From Prevotellaceae bacterium (GTDB lineage: Bacteria > Bacteroidota > Bacteroidia > Bacteroidales > UBA932): a DNA stretch of 5,579 nt. Below are positions 1 through 5,211 of this stretch, piece after piece. The notes beneath the pieces were generated by a model. That model saw only the letters and a program-made list of their open reading frames with translations. It did no database searches and had not been told where the DNA came from. Where the stretch lies: NCBI GenBank assembly GCA_031289385.1, contig JAITPP010000073.1, forward strand, positions 1-5,579, written 5' to 3'. The translations under genes and the position numbers were made by a program. Within the stretch, counting starts at the first letter, position 1; each line of letters begins with the position of its first letter.

Positions 1-23
1 GAGTAAATGCCACACAACAATCA

Positions 24-70
24 CTGCCTGAGAGGCAGGATTTTCCGCACAAGTCCTGCCTTTCAGGCAG
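24..70. repeat. Nested palindrome: two GC hairpins that also pair with each other
   Basis: Two short perfect hairpins are visible: CTGCCT-GAG-AGGCAG (24-38) and CTGCCT-TTC-AGGCAG (56-70). In addition, bases 24-40 are complementary to bases 54-70 over 17 positions with a single G-T wobble, around a 13-base spacer. The segment can therefore form either two small hairpins or one long one. It stands out as GC-rich in an AT-rich intergenic region. It could serve as a terminator for a gene left of the window or be part of a dispersed palindromic repeat; neither is provable here. No T-run follows, which argues mildly against a simple terminator. Confidence 0.8.
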
Positions 71-87
71 TTTATTGCATTATCATT

Positions 88-202
88 TTTCCGCAGGCTA
101 CGCTCTCTCTTACCTTCGGTTATGAAAATTTCGCCTTTCAGGCAAAACCGGCAAAAAATTTATTTTGCAAAAAATAGCACCTCAAAAAAAGTTTTAGCCA
201 TA
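88..202 (+). repeat. Dispersed intergenic repeat, left copy
   Basis: This stretch aligns with the reverse complement of 4881-4999 over about 115 bases with small gaps. Shared blocks in order are TTTCCGCAGGCT, CTTACCT, GTTATGAAAAT, a GCC-loop-GGC hairpin followed by AAAA, ATTATTTTGCAAAAAA-like sequence, and TCAAAAAAA with TTTTAGCC. The internal hairpin is GCCT-TTC-AGGC at 133-143. The open reading frame starting at 122 is a by-product of this repeat and is not called as a gene. By eye roughly three quarters of positions match. This looks like a noncoding dispersed element common to several intergenic sites of the genome; no transposase or clear terminal repeat is attached. Confidence 0.7.
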
Positions 203-274
203 TTCATTTTTTTATTTCCAAGATTAATTTACATTAAAAGCGTTAATAAATTAACATTCTTAATGTTTTTTAAT

Positions 275-282
275 TATCTTTG
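275..282 (+). promoter_or_regulatory. Candidate Bacteroidota -7 box for the barrel gene
   Basis: TATCTTTG matches the Bacteroidota -7 consensus TAnnTTTG exactly. It lies about 85 bases upstream of the ATG at 368. I see no good TTTG -33 element at the usual distance, so the assignment is tentative; an 8-base pattern with two free positions occurs by chance fairly often in AT-rich DNA. Confidence 0.35.
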
Positions 283-367
283 TTTTATAATTAAGGAATA
301 TATAGTGAAATTTATTTTGAAACAGTAAAATTAATTTGAAATAGTAAAAATTAATAAATTAAAATAT

Positions 368-916
368 ATGAAAAAAATTATAATATTATTTTTCATTGTT
401 GCTTTTGGAATGAACAACAATGTTAATGCACAAGTTCAACAAATAGAATGGGAAATATTGTCGGCAGGAACTATTATTCCGACAAAAGACGCTCAATCAC
501 TCGGAATTATATTGGGAACAGAAGTTCGCTTTAATTTATACGATGGAAAAATATCAACAGGAATGGAGTTTTCTCTTGGCGGATATCATCGCGAATACAG
601 TGTTTACAGTGAATATTATGGCAACGTTAAATTTACCGATGTTCAAACAAGTTTTTTGTCATTTCAAGGTATATGCGATTACAATTTTAAACCCAGAAAT
701 AAAATCGTGCCTTTTGCAGGCTTTGGAGTAGGGTTTGTAGCATCTGCCTATGATGACCATCAAGATGGCTTTTTTATCTCGCCAAGTCTTAGAGTGGGTT
801 GTGAATTTTATAAATTTTTGAGGGCTACATTAGATTATAGAATAATGAAATACGGATTTAATTATTTTTCATTACGCTTAGGTTTTGTAATTGGCGGACG
901 AAATAAAAAAATATAA
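368..916 (+). CDS. Secreted outer-membrane beta-barrel family protein
   Basis: The 182-residue product starts with a clear signal peptide: two lysines, a hydrophobic stretch ILFFIVAFG, and a probable cleavage site after NVNA (about residue 21) giving a mature end beginning QVQQ. The mature part of about 160 residues alternates polar and hydrophobic residues with many Gly and aromatic positions, for example FAGFGVGFVAS and YFSLRLGFVIGG, as expected of an 8-strand outer-membrane barrel (OmpW/OmpA-like, PF13505/PF13568 type). Its length fits a single small barrel with no periplasmic domain. It is probably inserted in the outer membrane; no substrate or partner can be inferred. It stands alone, preceded by an AT-rich leader and followed by a palindromic terminator, so it is likely monocistronic. 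The ATG is preferred because it begins the signal peptide. The family assignment rests on pattern, not on a diagnostic motif. Confidence 0.75.
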   Translation: MKKIIILFFIVAFGMNNNVNAQVQQIEWEILSAGTIIPTKDAQSLGIILGTEVRFNLYDGKISTGMEFSLGGYHREYSVYSEYYGNVKFTDVQTSFLSFQGICDYNFKPRNKIVPFAGFGVGFVASAYDDHQDGFFISPSLRVGCEFYKFLRATLDYRIMKYGFNYFSLRLGFVIGGRNKKI

Positions 917-939
917 TTTTTTGAAGTAATTATATTCTA

Positions 940-971
940 AAAATGCTGTGCAAAATTTTGCACAGCATTTT
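940..971. terminator. Perfect 32-bp palindrome, likely terminator of the barrel gene
   Basis: The left arm AAAATGCTGTGCAAAA (940-955) is the exact reverse complement of the right arm TTTTGCACAGCATTTT (956-971), with no spacer. The stem carries a GC-rich centre (TGCTGTGC) with an A-run before and a T-run after it, so it can act as an intrinsic terminator on either strand. It begins 23 bases after the stop codon of the upstream gene. Confidence 0.8.
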
Positions 972-1065
972 GTATTTTAAAATTTTTTAACCGCTTTTGC
1001 AAAAAAAATATTCTTTGTACATATTCTTTTGTGAGTTTTGCTTACATTCAGTCATTTTTTTATTG

Positions 1066-1073
1066 TAATTTTG
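1066..1073 (+). promoter_or_regulatory. Candidate -7 box upstream of the histidine phosphatase gene
   Basis: TAATTTTG fits the Bacteroidota consensus TAnnTTTG. The nearest TTTG upstream is at 1037-1040, about 25 bases away and further than the usual spacing. If used, the transcript would start near 1080, run through the FolC-like fragment, and reach the phosphatase ATG after about 110 bases. It sits right at the apparent truncation point of that fragment. Confidence 0.4.
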
Positions 1074-1076
1074 CAG

Positions 1077-1166
1077 ATAAAACGTGCTTCTGTGAATGGA
1101 GGCGATGTTATTTTTATCGGCGGCAGCACTTATGTTGTTGCCGAAATTATTGATGTATTAATGTAA
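1077..1166 (+). pseudogene. folC: Remnant of the FolC (folylpolyglutamate/dihydrofolate synthase) C-terminus
   Basis: The reading frame ending at TAA 1164-1166 encodes IKRASVNGGDVIFIGG followed by STYVVAEIIDVLM. This resembles the extreme C-terminus of Bacteroidota FolC proteins, where a D-x-IF(I/V)GGS-x-(F/Y)(V/I)VA(E/D) block closes the polypeptide. Intact FolC is above 400 residues, so only about 7 percent remains. The frame continues upstream to a stop at 1032-1034 but the extra residues are low-complexity translation of AT-rich DNA, and no ATG precedes the conserved block; a GTG at 1092 would give a peptide of only 24 residues. The remnant ends 23 bases before the histidine phosphatase ATG, suggesting folC once preceded that gene. 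The identification is from memory of the family motif and needs a search; a chance resemblance is unlikely but possible. Confidence 0.65.
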
Positions 1167-1189
1167 ATTTTAAAATCGAAAAAAATATT

Positions 1190-1795
1190 ATGACAAAATT
1201 ATACATAGCGCGGCATGGCGAAACCGAATGGAATATTCAACGCCGATTTCAAGGACAGCACGATTCTCCGCTTACCGCGAATGGAATAAATCAAGTGAAT
1301 TTACTTTCGGAATATTTGAAAAATATTTCTGTTGATGCAATTTATACAAGTTCGTGCAAGCGTGCCGTTGTTACCGCAAATATTATTAACAGCAACAAAA
1401 ATTTGCCTCTTTATGTTTGCGAAGAATTGCGGGAAATAAATATGGGAGAGTGGGAAGGAATGCCTGCCAACGAGATTAAATTACGATACGCCGATGAATT
1501 TCAACATTTTTTCTACCAACCCGATTTGTACATGCCTGACAACAATGGCGGCGAAACTTTCGATAGTTTTAGGTTGCGTTTGTCGAATAAAATTGAAGAA
1601 ATTGTTTTAACGCATCCCGACAAAACAATATTAATTGTTGTGCATGGAATAGCGTTGCGAATTTTGCTTGCGTATTTTAAAAATTGTTCGTTGTCCGAGA
1701 TATGGAATTTTCTTGCAAAGCCCGCAAGCATTAGTTTGGTTACTGCAAATGACAAAAAATATGAAATAAATTTTTGGGCAAAAACAGAATATTGA
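1190..1795 (+). CDS. Histidine phosphatase family protein (phosphoglycerate mutase-like)
   Basis: The 201-residue product shows the complete active site of branch-1 histidine phosphatases. The RHGETEWN motif at residues 8-15 contains the phospho-accepting His9 with Arg8; Arg58 lies in the SSCKRAVVTA segment; Glu82 in LREINMGEWEG is the expected proton donor; and His152 lies in VVHGIALR. Length is normal for the cytosolic PhoE/CobC/GpmB-like group. The family removes phosphate from small molecules through a phosphohistidine intermediate. Substrate cannot be decided: alpha-ribazole phosphatase (CobC) is one possibility, but no cobalamin genes are present here. The start at 1190 places the catalytic motif at the normal distance from the N-terminus. 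It is probably a single gene today, downstream of a folC remnant and convergent with the zinc-ribbon gene. Confidence 0.93.
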   Translation: MTKLYIARHGETEWNIQRRFQGQHDSPLTANGINQVNLLSEYLKNISVDAIYTSSCKRAVVTANIINSNKNLPLYVCEELREINMGEWEGMPANEIKLRYADEFQHFFYQPDLYMPDNNGGETFDSFRLRLSNKIEEIVLTHPDKTILIVVHGIALRILLAYFKNCSLSEIWNFLAKPASISLVTANDKKYEINFWAKTEY

Positions 1796-1821
1796 TTTGT
1801 GCTGAAATTTAAAACAGAAAC

Positions 1822-1850
1822 AAAAGCCGACTTCTAAAAAATCGGCTTTT
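1822..1850. terminator. Shared terminator between convergent genes
   Basis: AAAAGCCGA (1822-1830) pairs with TCGGCTTTT (1842-1850) around an 11-base loop, followed on the plus strand by a short T-rich run. It lies 26 bases after the phosphatase stop and 23 bases beyond the end of the minus-strand operon. With A-rich and T-rich flanks it can end transcription from both sides. Confidence 0.85.
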
Positions 1851-1873
1851 TGTTTATCCATTACTGTTTGCAA

Positions 1874-2743
1874 TTATTCTCCTGCAAAATCGGCATCCAC
1901 AAGAATGCGCCCGCAGTATTCGCAAACAATCACTTTCTTACTCAGTTTAATGTCTAATTGTCGTTGAGGCGGAATTTTGTTGAAACAGCCACCGCAAGCA
2001 TCGCGTTTTACAGTTACCACAGCCAAACCGTTTCGTGCATTATGACGAATTTTGTTGTAAGCGGTAAGCAAGCGCGGTTCAATCAGTTTTTTAATTTCAT
2101 CTGTACGACTTATTAGTTCTTTTTCGTCGTGTGCAGTTTCTGAAGTAATTTCACTTAGTTCGTGTCTTTTTTCATCGAGAGCGATTTTTTTATCGGAAAG
2201 CAATGCTTTTGTGGTTTCAATTTCGCGCTTTTTCTCTTTGATTTTTAAGCCGAGTTCTTTTATATTTTTTTCGTTCAACTCGATTTCCAAACTTTGAAAT
2301 TCCAACTCTTTTGATAACGAATCAAACTCACGGTTGTTTCTTACATTTTTTTGTTGTTCCTCATATTTTTTTATGAGATTTTTTGATGTTTCAACACCGA
2401 TTTTTCGTTGCGATACATTACTTTCGATTTCTCTGATTTCTTGTACCATATTTTTTATACGAGTATCAAATCCTACGATTTCATCTTCCAAGTCTTGAAC
2501 TTCGAGAGGTAATTCGCCTCTTACGGTTCTGATATTGTCAATACTTGAATCAATAACTTGTAATTCGTACAATAATCGCAACTTGTTTACCGATGATAAA
2601 TCTGACAATGCCGAACTTTTATCGGATTTTGTTTTTGCCGATTTTTCTGTTTTTGCTTTTTCTACTATCGGTTTTTCTGTTGCTTTTTTCGACGATGTTT
2701 TCGCAACTTTTTTCGCTTCTGTTTTTTTCGTTTTTTCTGCCAT
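1874..2743 (-). CDS. Coiled-coil C4 zinc-ribbon protein with a lysine-rich N-terminal tail
   Basis: The 289-residue product matches the family formerly called DUF164 (zf-RING_7, PF02591). A long charged coiled coil runs from about residue 55 to 225, starting VNKLRLLYELQVIDSSID and including NNREFDSLSKELEF. It is followed by YNKIRHNARNGLAVV and a zinc ribbon with Cys250, Cys253 (CGGC) and Cys274, Cys277 (CEYC). Related proteins in Helicobacter (FlgZ/HP0958) and Chlamydia (CT398/CdsZ) act as adaptors binding sigma-54 or secretion proteins; no such partners are seen here, so the role is open. Residues 1-48 are unusual: rich in Lys, Ala, Thr, Ser and Glu, probably disordered, resembling the tail of a histone-like protein and absent from the core family. 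It is last in the merR-nif3-H1-like operon, 42 bases after the H1-like gene. Pairing with Nif3 is a recurring arrangement in bacteria. Confidence 0.88.
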   Translation of the reverse strand: MAEKTKKTEAKKVAKTSSKKATEKPIVEKAKTEKSAKTKSDKSSALSDLSSVNKLRLLYELQVIDSSIDNIRTVRGELPLEVQDLEDEIVGFDTRIKNMVQEIREIESNVSQRKIGVETSKNLIKKYEEQQKNVRNNREFDSLSKELEFQSLEIELNEKNIKELGLKIKEKKREIETTKALLSDKKIALDEKRHELSEITSETAHDEKELISRTDEIKKLIEPRLLTAYNKIRHNARNGLAVVTVKRDACGGCFNKIPPQRQLDIKLSKKVIVCEYCGRILVDADFAGE

Positions 2744-2769
2744 TTAATTAATTAATTTTTTAAAACTGA

Positions 2770-2788
2770 TAAGAAATACATTTTCTTA
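2770..2788. repeat. Weak AT hairpin between the H1-like and zinc-ribbon genes
   Basis: TAAGAAA (2770-2776) and TTTCTTA (2782-2788) form a 7-bp stem with loop TACAT, overlapping the stop codon of the H1-like gene on the minus strand. The stem has only one GC pair, so it is unlikely to stop transcription; it could mildly modulate read-through to the zinc-ribbon gene. Chance occurrence in AT-rich DNA is quite possible. Confidence 0.35.
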
Positions 2789-3259
2789 CTTTTTAGGTGC
2801 TGCTTTTTTTGCCGGTGCTGCTTTTTTAGCGGGTGCTGCTTTTTTCACAACTTTTTTTACTGCTGCCTTTTTTACTGCTACCTTTTTAGCAGGTGTTGCT
2901 TTTTTAGCAGGTGCTGCTTTTTTCACAACTTTTTTTGCTACTGCTTTTTTAGCAGGAGCGTCCACAGATTTAGCAGGTGTTGCTTTCTTCACTGCTACTT
3001 TTTTAGCGGGTGCTGCTTTCTTAGCGGGCGTTGCTTTTTTCACTGCTGCCTTTTTAGCGGGTGCGGCTTTTTTCACAACTTTTTTTGCTACTGCTTTCTT
3101 AGCAGGTGTTGCTTTTTTCACTGCTGCTTTTTTAGCGGGAGCAGTTTTTTTAGCAGGCGCTGCCTTTTTCACAACTTTTTTTGCTACTGCTTTTTTAGCA
3201 GGAGCGTCCACAGGTTTAGCAGGCGTAGTAGCTTCTGCTTTGGGTTCTTTTTTTGCCAT
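2786..3259 (-). CDS. Histone H1-like lysine/alanine-rich repeat protein
   Basis: The 157-residue product is made almost wholly of Lys, Ala, Pro and Val with some Thr. Repeats of AAPAKK, ATPAKK, AAVKK and AVAKKVVKK cover residues 20 to 157. Only four acidic residues are visible (Glu5, Glu9, Asp18, Asp100), so the protein is extremely basic. It has no winged-helix globular domain and resembles the C-terminal tail of eukaryotic H1 and the bacterial H1-like proteins of Bordetella and Chlamydia. Such proteins bind DNA (or RNA) non-specifically and compact the nucleoid; that role here is inferred from composition. The segment VDAPAKKAVAKKVVKK occurs at residues 17-32 and 99-114, marking a duplication. 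The ATG follows the nif3 stop by 12 bases, with an A-rich leader and no Shine-Dalgarno. The frame is uninterrupted despite its repeats, which argues for selection. Confidence 0.85.
   Translation of the reverse strand: MAKKEPKAEATTPAKPVDAPAKKAVAKKVVKKAAPAKKTAPAKKAAVKKATPAKKAVAKKVVKKAAPAKKAAVKKATPAKKAAPAKKVAVKKATPAKSVDAPAKKAVAKKVVKKAAPAKKATPAKKVAVKKAAVKKVVKKAAPAKKAAPAKKAAPKK
2919..3213 (-). repeat. Internal direct repeats of the H1-like gene
   Basis: A 49-base sequence containing CACAAC, a T-run, GCTACTGC and GCAGGAGCGTCCACAG (plus-strand reading) is identical at 2919-2967 and 3165-3213, an offset of 246 bases or 82 codons. A third, shorter match of the same block begins near 3069. The whole gene is in-frame repeat DNA, with spacings that are multiples of three, so gain or loss of units by slippage or recombination would keep the frame and change protein length. 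Confidence 0.9.
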
Positions 3260-3271
3260 AATTTTTTTTGT

Positions 3272-4372
3272 TTAATAAATAATATAAATAATAGGGTTTA
3301 TATTTTTTTCAGCAATTTGCGCTGCAAAGTTAGATAAATTTTTTTTAATAATATCACAAAATATTTCGGTAGTAAATTGTTCGCTCTCAAAATGCCCTAT
3401 ATCTGCAATAGTAATTTTGTTTTCTGCATCAAAAAACTGATGATATTTAAAATCGCCTGAAACAAAGATGTCTGCTTGGTTTGCGATAGCATCGTTAAGC
3501 AAAAAACTGCCTGCTCCGCCGCACACTGCCACGCGCGAAATTGTAGTTGAAACAGGTTTTGTTGAACGAATAATTTTTAAAGAAAAAATATTTTTCAGCA
3601 TTTTGTAAAACTCATCGTGTGTCATTGGCTTGGGTAAATTTCCAATCATTCCCGAACCTGCATTTTTGTATTCGTTGTCGATATTGTATATGTCGTAAGC
3701 AATTTCTTCGTATGGATGATTTTTTAATATTGCATTTTTTATTTTCGGCAAATCATTTTTTGTGGCGATAACTTCAATTTTTATTTCGTCTTCGGTGTGT
3801 AGTTTTCCTTTTTCGCCTGTAAACGGATTTGTGTTTTCGCCTGCTTTAAAAGTTCCTTTGCCTTTTGTGCAAAAACTGCAATCGCTGTATGCGCCTATGT
3901 TTCCTGCGCCTGCCTCTAACATCGCATTGCGTATTTTTTCGGAATATGATTCGGGAACATAAACTGCAATTTTTACCAATTCATTTTTTTTCGGCGATAA
4001 AATTTTGCAATCTACAAGTCCAATTTTTTCACAAATTTTTGTATTTACTCCGCCTGCAATATTATCCATATTTGTATGTGCGGCATAAAGCGAAATGTCG
4101 TGTTTTATTGCTTTTGCGATTATTCGTTGTGTCGAATTTTTTCCTGTAAATTTTTTCAATCCCGCAAACACAACAGGATGATGTGAAATAATAAAATTTA
4201 TTTTTTTTGATATTGCTTCGTCAATAATTTCTTCGGTAATATCAATACACAAAAGTGCCGAATTTGTTTCGGTTTCGGCATCTCCCACTATCAATCCTGC
4301 GTTGTCAAAATCTTCCTGATAACGTAGCGGAGCGTAGTCTTCAATGTATTGTATTACATCTTTAATTTTCAT
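3272..4372 (-). CDS. Nif3-like dinuclear metal centre protein (NIF3/YbgI/YqfO family)
   Basis: The 366-residue product carries the expected metal ligands: His64-His65 in FIISHHPVVFAGLKK, His99 and Asp103 in YAAHTNMDNIAGGVN, and His327 and Glu331 in IADIGHFESEQF, with the same four-residue spacing as the C-terminal ligand pair of E. coli YbgI. NAGLIVGD near residues 24-31 is another family signature. The size marks the long form, as in Bacillus YqfO and Staphylococcus SA1388, with an inserted PII/CutA-like domain at about residues 130-235 (including LVKIAVYVPE and NHPYEEIAYDI). The family forms hexameric toroids; databases often name it GTP cyclohydrolase 1 type 2 homolog, but its activity is unsettled. 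The start overlaps the merR stop by four bases (ATGA), so the two are translationally coupled. The H1-like gene follows after 12 bases. Confidence 0.95.
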   Translation of the reverse strand: MKIKDVIQYIEDYAPLRYQEDFDNAGLIVGDAETETNSALLCIDITEEIIDEAISKKINFIISHHPVVFAGLKKFTGKNSTQRIIAKAIKHDISLYAAHTNMDNIAGGVNTKICEKIGLVDCKILSPKKNELVKIAVYVPESYSEKIRNAMLEAGAGNIGAYSDCSFCTKGKGTFKAGENTNPFTGEKGKLHTEDEIKIEVIATKNDLPKIKNAILKNHPYEEIAYDIYNIDNEYKNAGSGMIGNLPKPMTHDEFYKMLKNIFSLKIIRSTKPVSTTISRVAVCGGAGSFLLNDAIANQADIFVSGDFKYHQFFDAENKITIADIGHFESEQFTTEIFCDIIKKNLSNFAAQIAEKNINPIIYIIY

Positions 4373-4707
4373 ATAGAATCTTTTATTTCCAGCAATTGTT
4401 TTTTTATCTGTTCGAGTGTTTTTATCACCTGCATATTTTTTATTGAGCCTTCGCGATTTTCGATTATTCGTTTATATGCTCCATCTAATTTCATTCCTTG
4501 TTCGCGAACTAAAAAGTGTATTAACTTTATTGTATCAACATCTTGTTGCGAAAAAAGCCTGTCGCCTTTCTTGTTTCTTTTCGGATTTATTATGCTTCTG
4601 AAATGGTTTGTCCAAAAGCGAATAGTAGATGTTTCTTCGCCAAAATTACTTGCAACTTCGCCAATAGAGTAGAATAATTTTTCCGTTTCGTTTTTTTCGA
4701 TAGTCAT
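4369..4707 (-). CDS. MerR-family transcriptional regulator
   Basis: The 112-residue product has a canonical MerR winged helix-turn-helix at about residues 12-80: FYSIGEVASNFGEETSTIRFW, then the wing region NKKGDRLFSQQDVDTIKLI and HFLVREQGMKLDGAYKRI. A short helical C-terminus (about 90-112, IKTLEQIKKQLLEIK) is suited to the antiparallel dimer coiled coil. There is no added effector domain and no cysteine, so metal sensing of the MerR/CueR kind is unlikely. This short type is widespread in Bacteroidota with no assigned ligand. It is the first gene of the operon and overlaps nif3 by four bases; it may control its own operon, but I see no clear dyad operator in the short leader. Confidence 0.93.
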   Translation of the reverse strand: MTIEKNETEKLFYSIGEVASNFGEETSTIRFWTNHFRSIINPKRNKKGDRLFSQQDVDTIKLIHFLVREQGMKLDGAYKRIIENREGSIKNMQVIKTLEQIKKQLLEIKDSI

Positions 4708-4741
4708 ATTTATTTTTAATAATCTGCAAAAAATATCAGCG

Positions 4742-4749
4742 CAAAAGTA
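4742..4749 (-). promoter_or_regulatory. Candidate -7 box of the merR-nif3-H1-zinc-ribbon operon
   Basis: On the minus strand the sequence reads TACTTTTG followed by C, an exact match to TAnnTTTG. It would start transcription near 4735, about 28 bases before the merR ATG at 4707. A GTTG on the minus strand at 4772-4775 is a partial -33 element with a 22-base spacer. It is the only good candidate upstream of the operon. Confidence 0.55.
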
Positions 4750-4846
4750 TGTTTTTATTTACAATCACAGGCAACTCGTTATAGTATTTTTTCAACATGT
4801 TTTCAACACAAAAAAGAATGAAAAAAATGAAGTTAGAAAGTTTGTC

Positions 4847-4877
4847 AAGTTTTTAAAGTTATAAAGTTTTTAAAGTT
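4847..4877 (+). repeat. Short tandem-like direct repeat AAGTTTTTAAAGTT
   Basis: AAGTTTTTAAAGTT occurs at 4847-4860 and again at 4864-4877, an offset of 17 bases. Both copies contain the near-palindrome CTTTAAA-like core on the opposite strand. No gene overlaps it. It abuts the right copy of the dispersed repeat. Confidence 0.8.
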
Positions 4878-4880
4878 TGG

Positions 4881-4999
4881 GCTAAAAAATTTTTTTGATG
4901 CGCAATTTTTTTTGCAAAATAATTTTTTTTGCTGTTTTTGCCCAAACGGGCAATATTTTCATAACTGCAGGTAAGGCGCAAGCCGCAGCCTGCGGAAAC
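4881..4999 (-). repeat. Dispersed intergenic repeat, right (inverted) copy
   Basis: Read on the minus strand this aligns with 88-202, sharing TTTCCGCAGGCT, CTTACCT, GTTATGAAAAT, a GCC hairpin followed by CAAAA, ATTATTTTGCAAAAAA and TCAAAAAAA...TTTTAGCC. The internal hairpin here is TTGCCC-AAAC-GGGCAA (4938-4953), whose extra GC pair replaces a TA pair of the left copy while keeping the stem. A minus-strand frame of 119 codons crosses this repeat and the neighbouring promoter; I read it as a by-product. The two copies face each other and enclose every complete gene in the window. Confidence 0.7.
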
Positions 5000-5013
5000 A
5001 AACACATCCCACA

Positions 5014-5032
5014 CCACTGCCCGAAGTGGCAG
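5014..5032. repeat. GC hairpin next to the right repeat copy
   Basis: CTGCC (5017-5021) pairs with GGCAG (5028-5032), and alternatively CCACT (5014-5018) pairs with AGTGG (5025-5029). The CTGCC/GGCAG stem is the same motif as in the 24-70 palindrome, and both sit just outside the dispersed repeat core, so they may belong to the same element. Confidence 0.6.
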
Positions 5033-5094
5033 AACATATTAGTTGTTTTAAGTTTAAAATTCTGTTTTTCAAACATACGTTTTAGCATATAATC

Positions 5095-5113
5095 CGCAGG
5101 ACAATTGCCTGCG
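5095..5113. repeat. GC hairpin CGCAGG-loop-CCTGCG
   Basis: CGCAGG (5095-5100) pairs exactly with CCTGCG (5108-5113) around a 7-base loop ACAATTG. It is a GC island in an AT-rich intergenic stretch. No T-run follows directly. The stem includes the CCGCAGG string also seen in both dispersed repeat copies. Confidence 0.6.
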
Positions 5114-5178
5114 CTTATGGAAATATTACCTTTCAAGTAAAATAGCGTTTCAAAAAATATGAAAACAGCAAATATTTT

Positions 5179-5209
5179 TTTGCATAATAAAATATTATTT
5201 TTATATTTG
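5179..5209 (+). promoter_or_regulatory. Strong Bacteroidota promoter (TTTG, 19 bases, TATATTTG)
   Basis: TTTG at 5179-5182 and TATATTTG at 5202-5209 match both Bacteroidota consensus elements with a 19-base spacer, the best promoter in the window. Transcription should start near 5215, giving an RNA that runs through the startless reading frame and the hairpin at 5371-5406, then possibly into the GLPGLI-like gene. Confidence 0.65.
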
Positions 5210-5211
5210 CA

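Noticed and set aside
1..6. Possible stop codon (TAA at 4-6) of a gene entering from the left
   Set aside because: Only one codon of upstream sequence is available, so nothing supports it.
122..328. A 68-codon plus-strand frame starting with ATG
   Set aside because: It lies over the dispersed repeat, then reads through AT-rich DNA giving a low-complexity Phe/Ile/Lys-rich product; conservation with the right copy is at DNA level including hairpins.
1065..1080. Pyrimidine-rich stretch ending TTTGCAG, resembling a eukaryotic 3' splice site, also at 5198-5211
   Set aside because: The surroundings are clearly bacterial, and TAnnTTTGCA is simply the Bacteroidota -7 promoter pattern.
2535..2747. 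A 70-codon plus-strand frame rich in Phe, Val, Ala and Ser
   Set aside because: It is the antisense reading of the lysine-rich tail of the zinc-ribbon gene.
2786..3259. Repeats of the H1-like gene considered as a CRISPR or noncoding tandem array
   Set aside because: Units are irregular in length, always in multiples of three, and translate to one uninterrupted basic protein.
4790..4815. TTTTCAACA repeated twice, reminiscent of DnaA boxes
   Set aside because: It does not match the TTATCCACA consensus closely, only two copies exist, and no replication gene is near.
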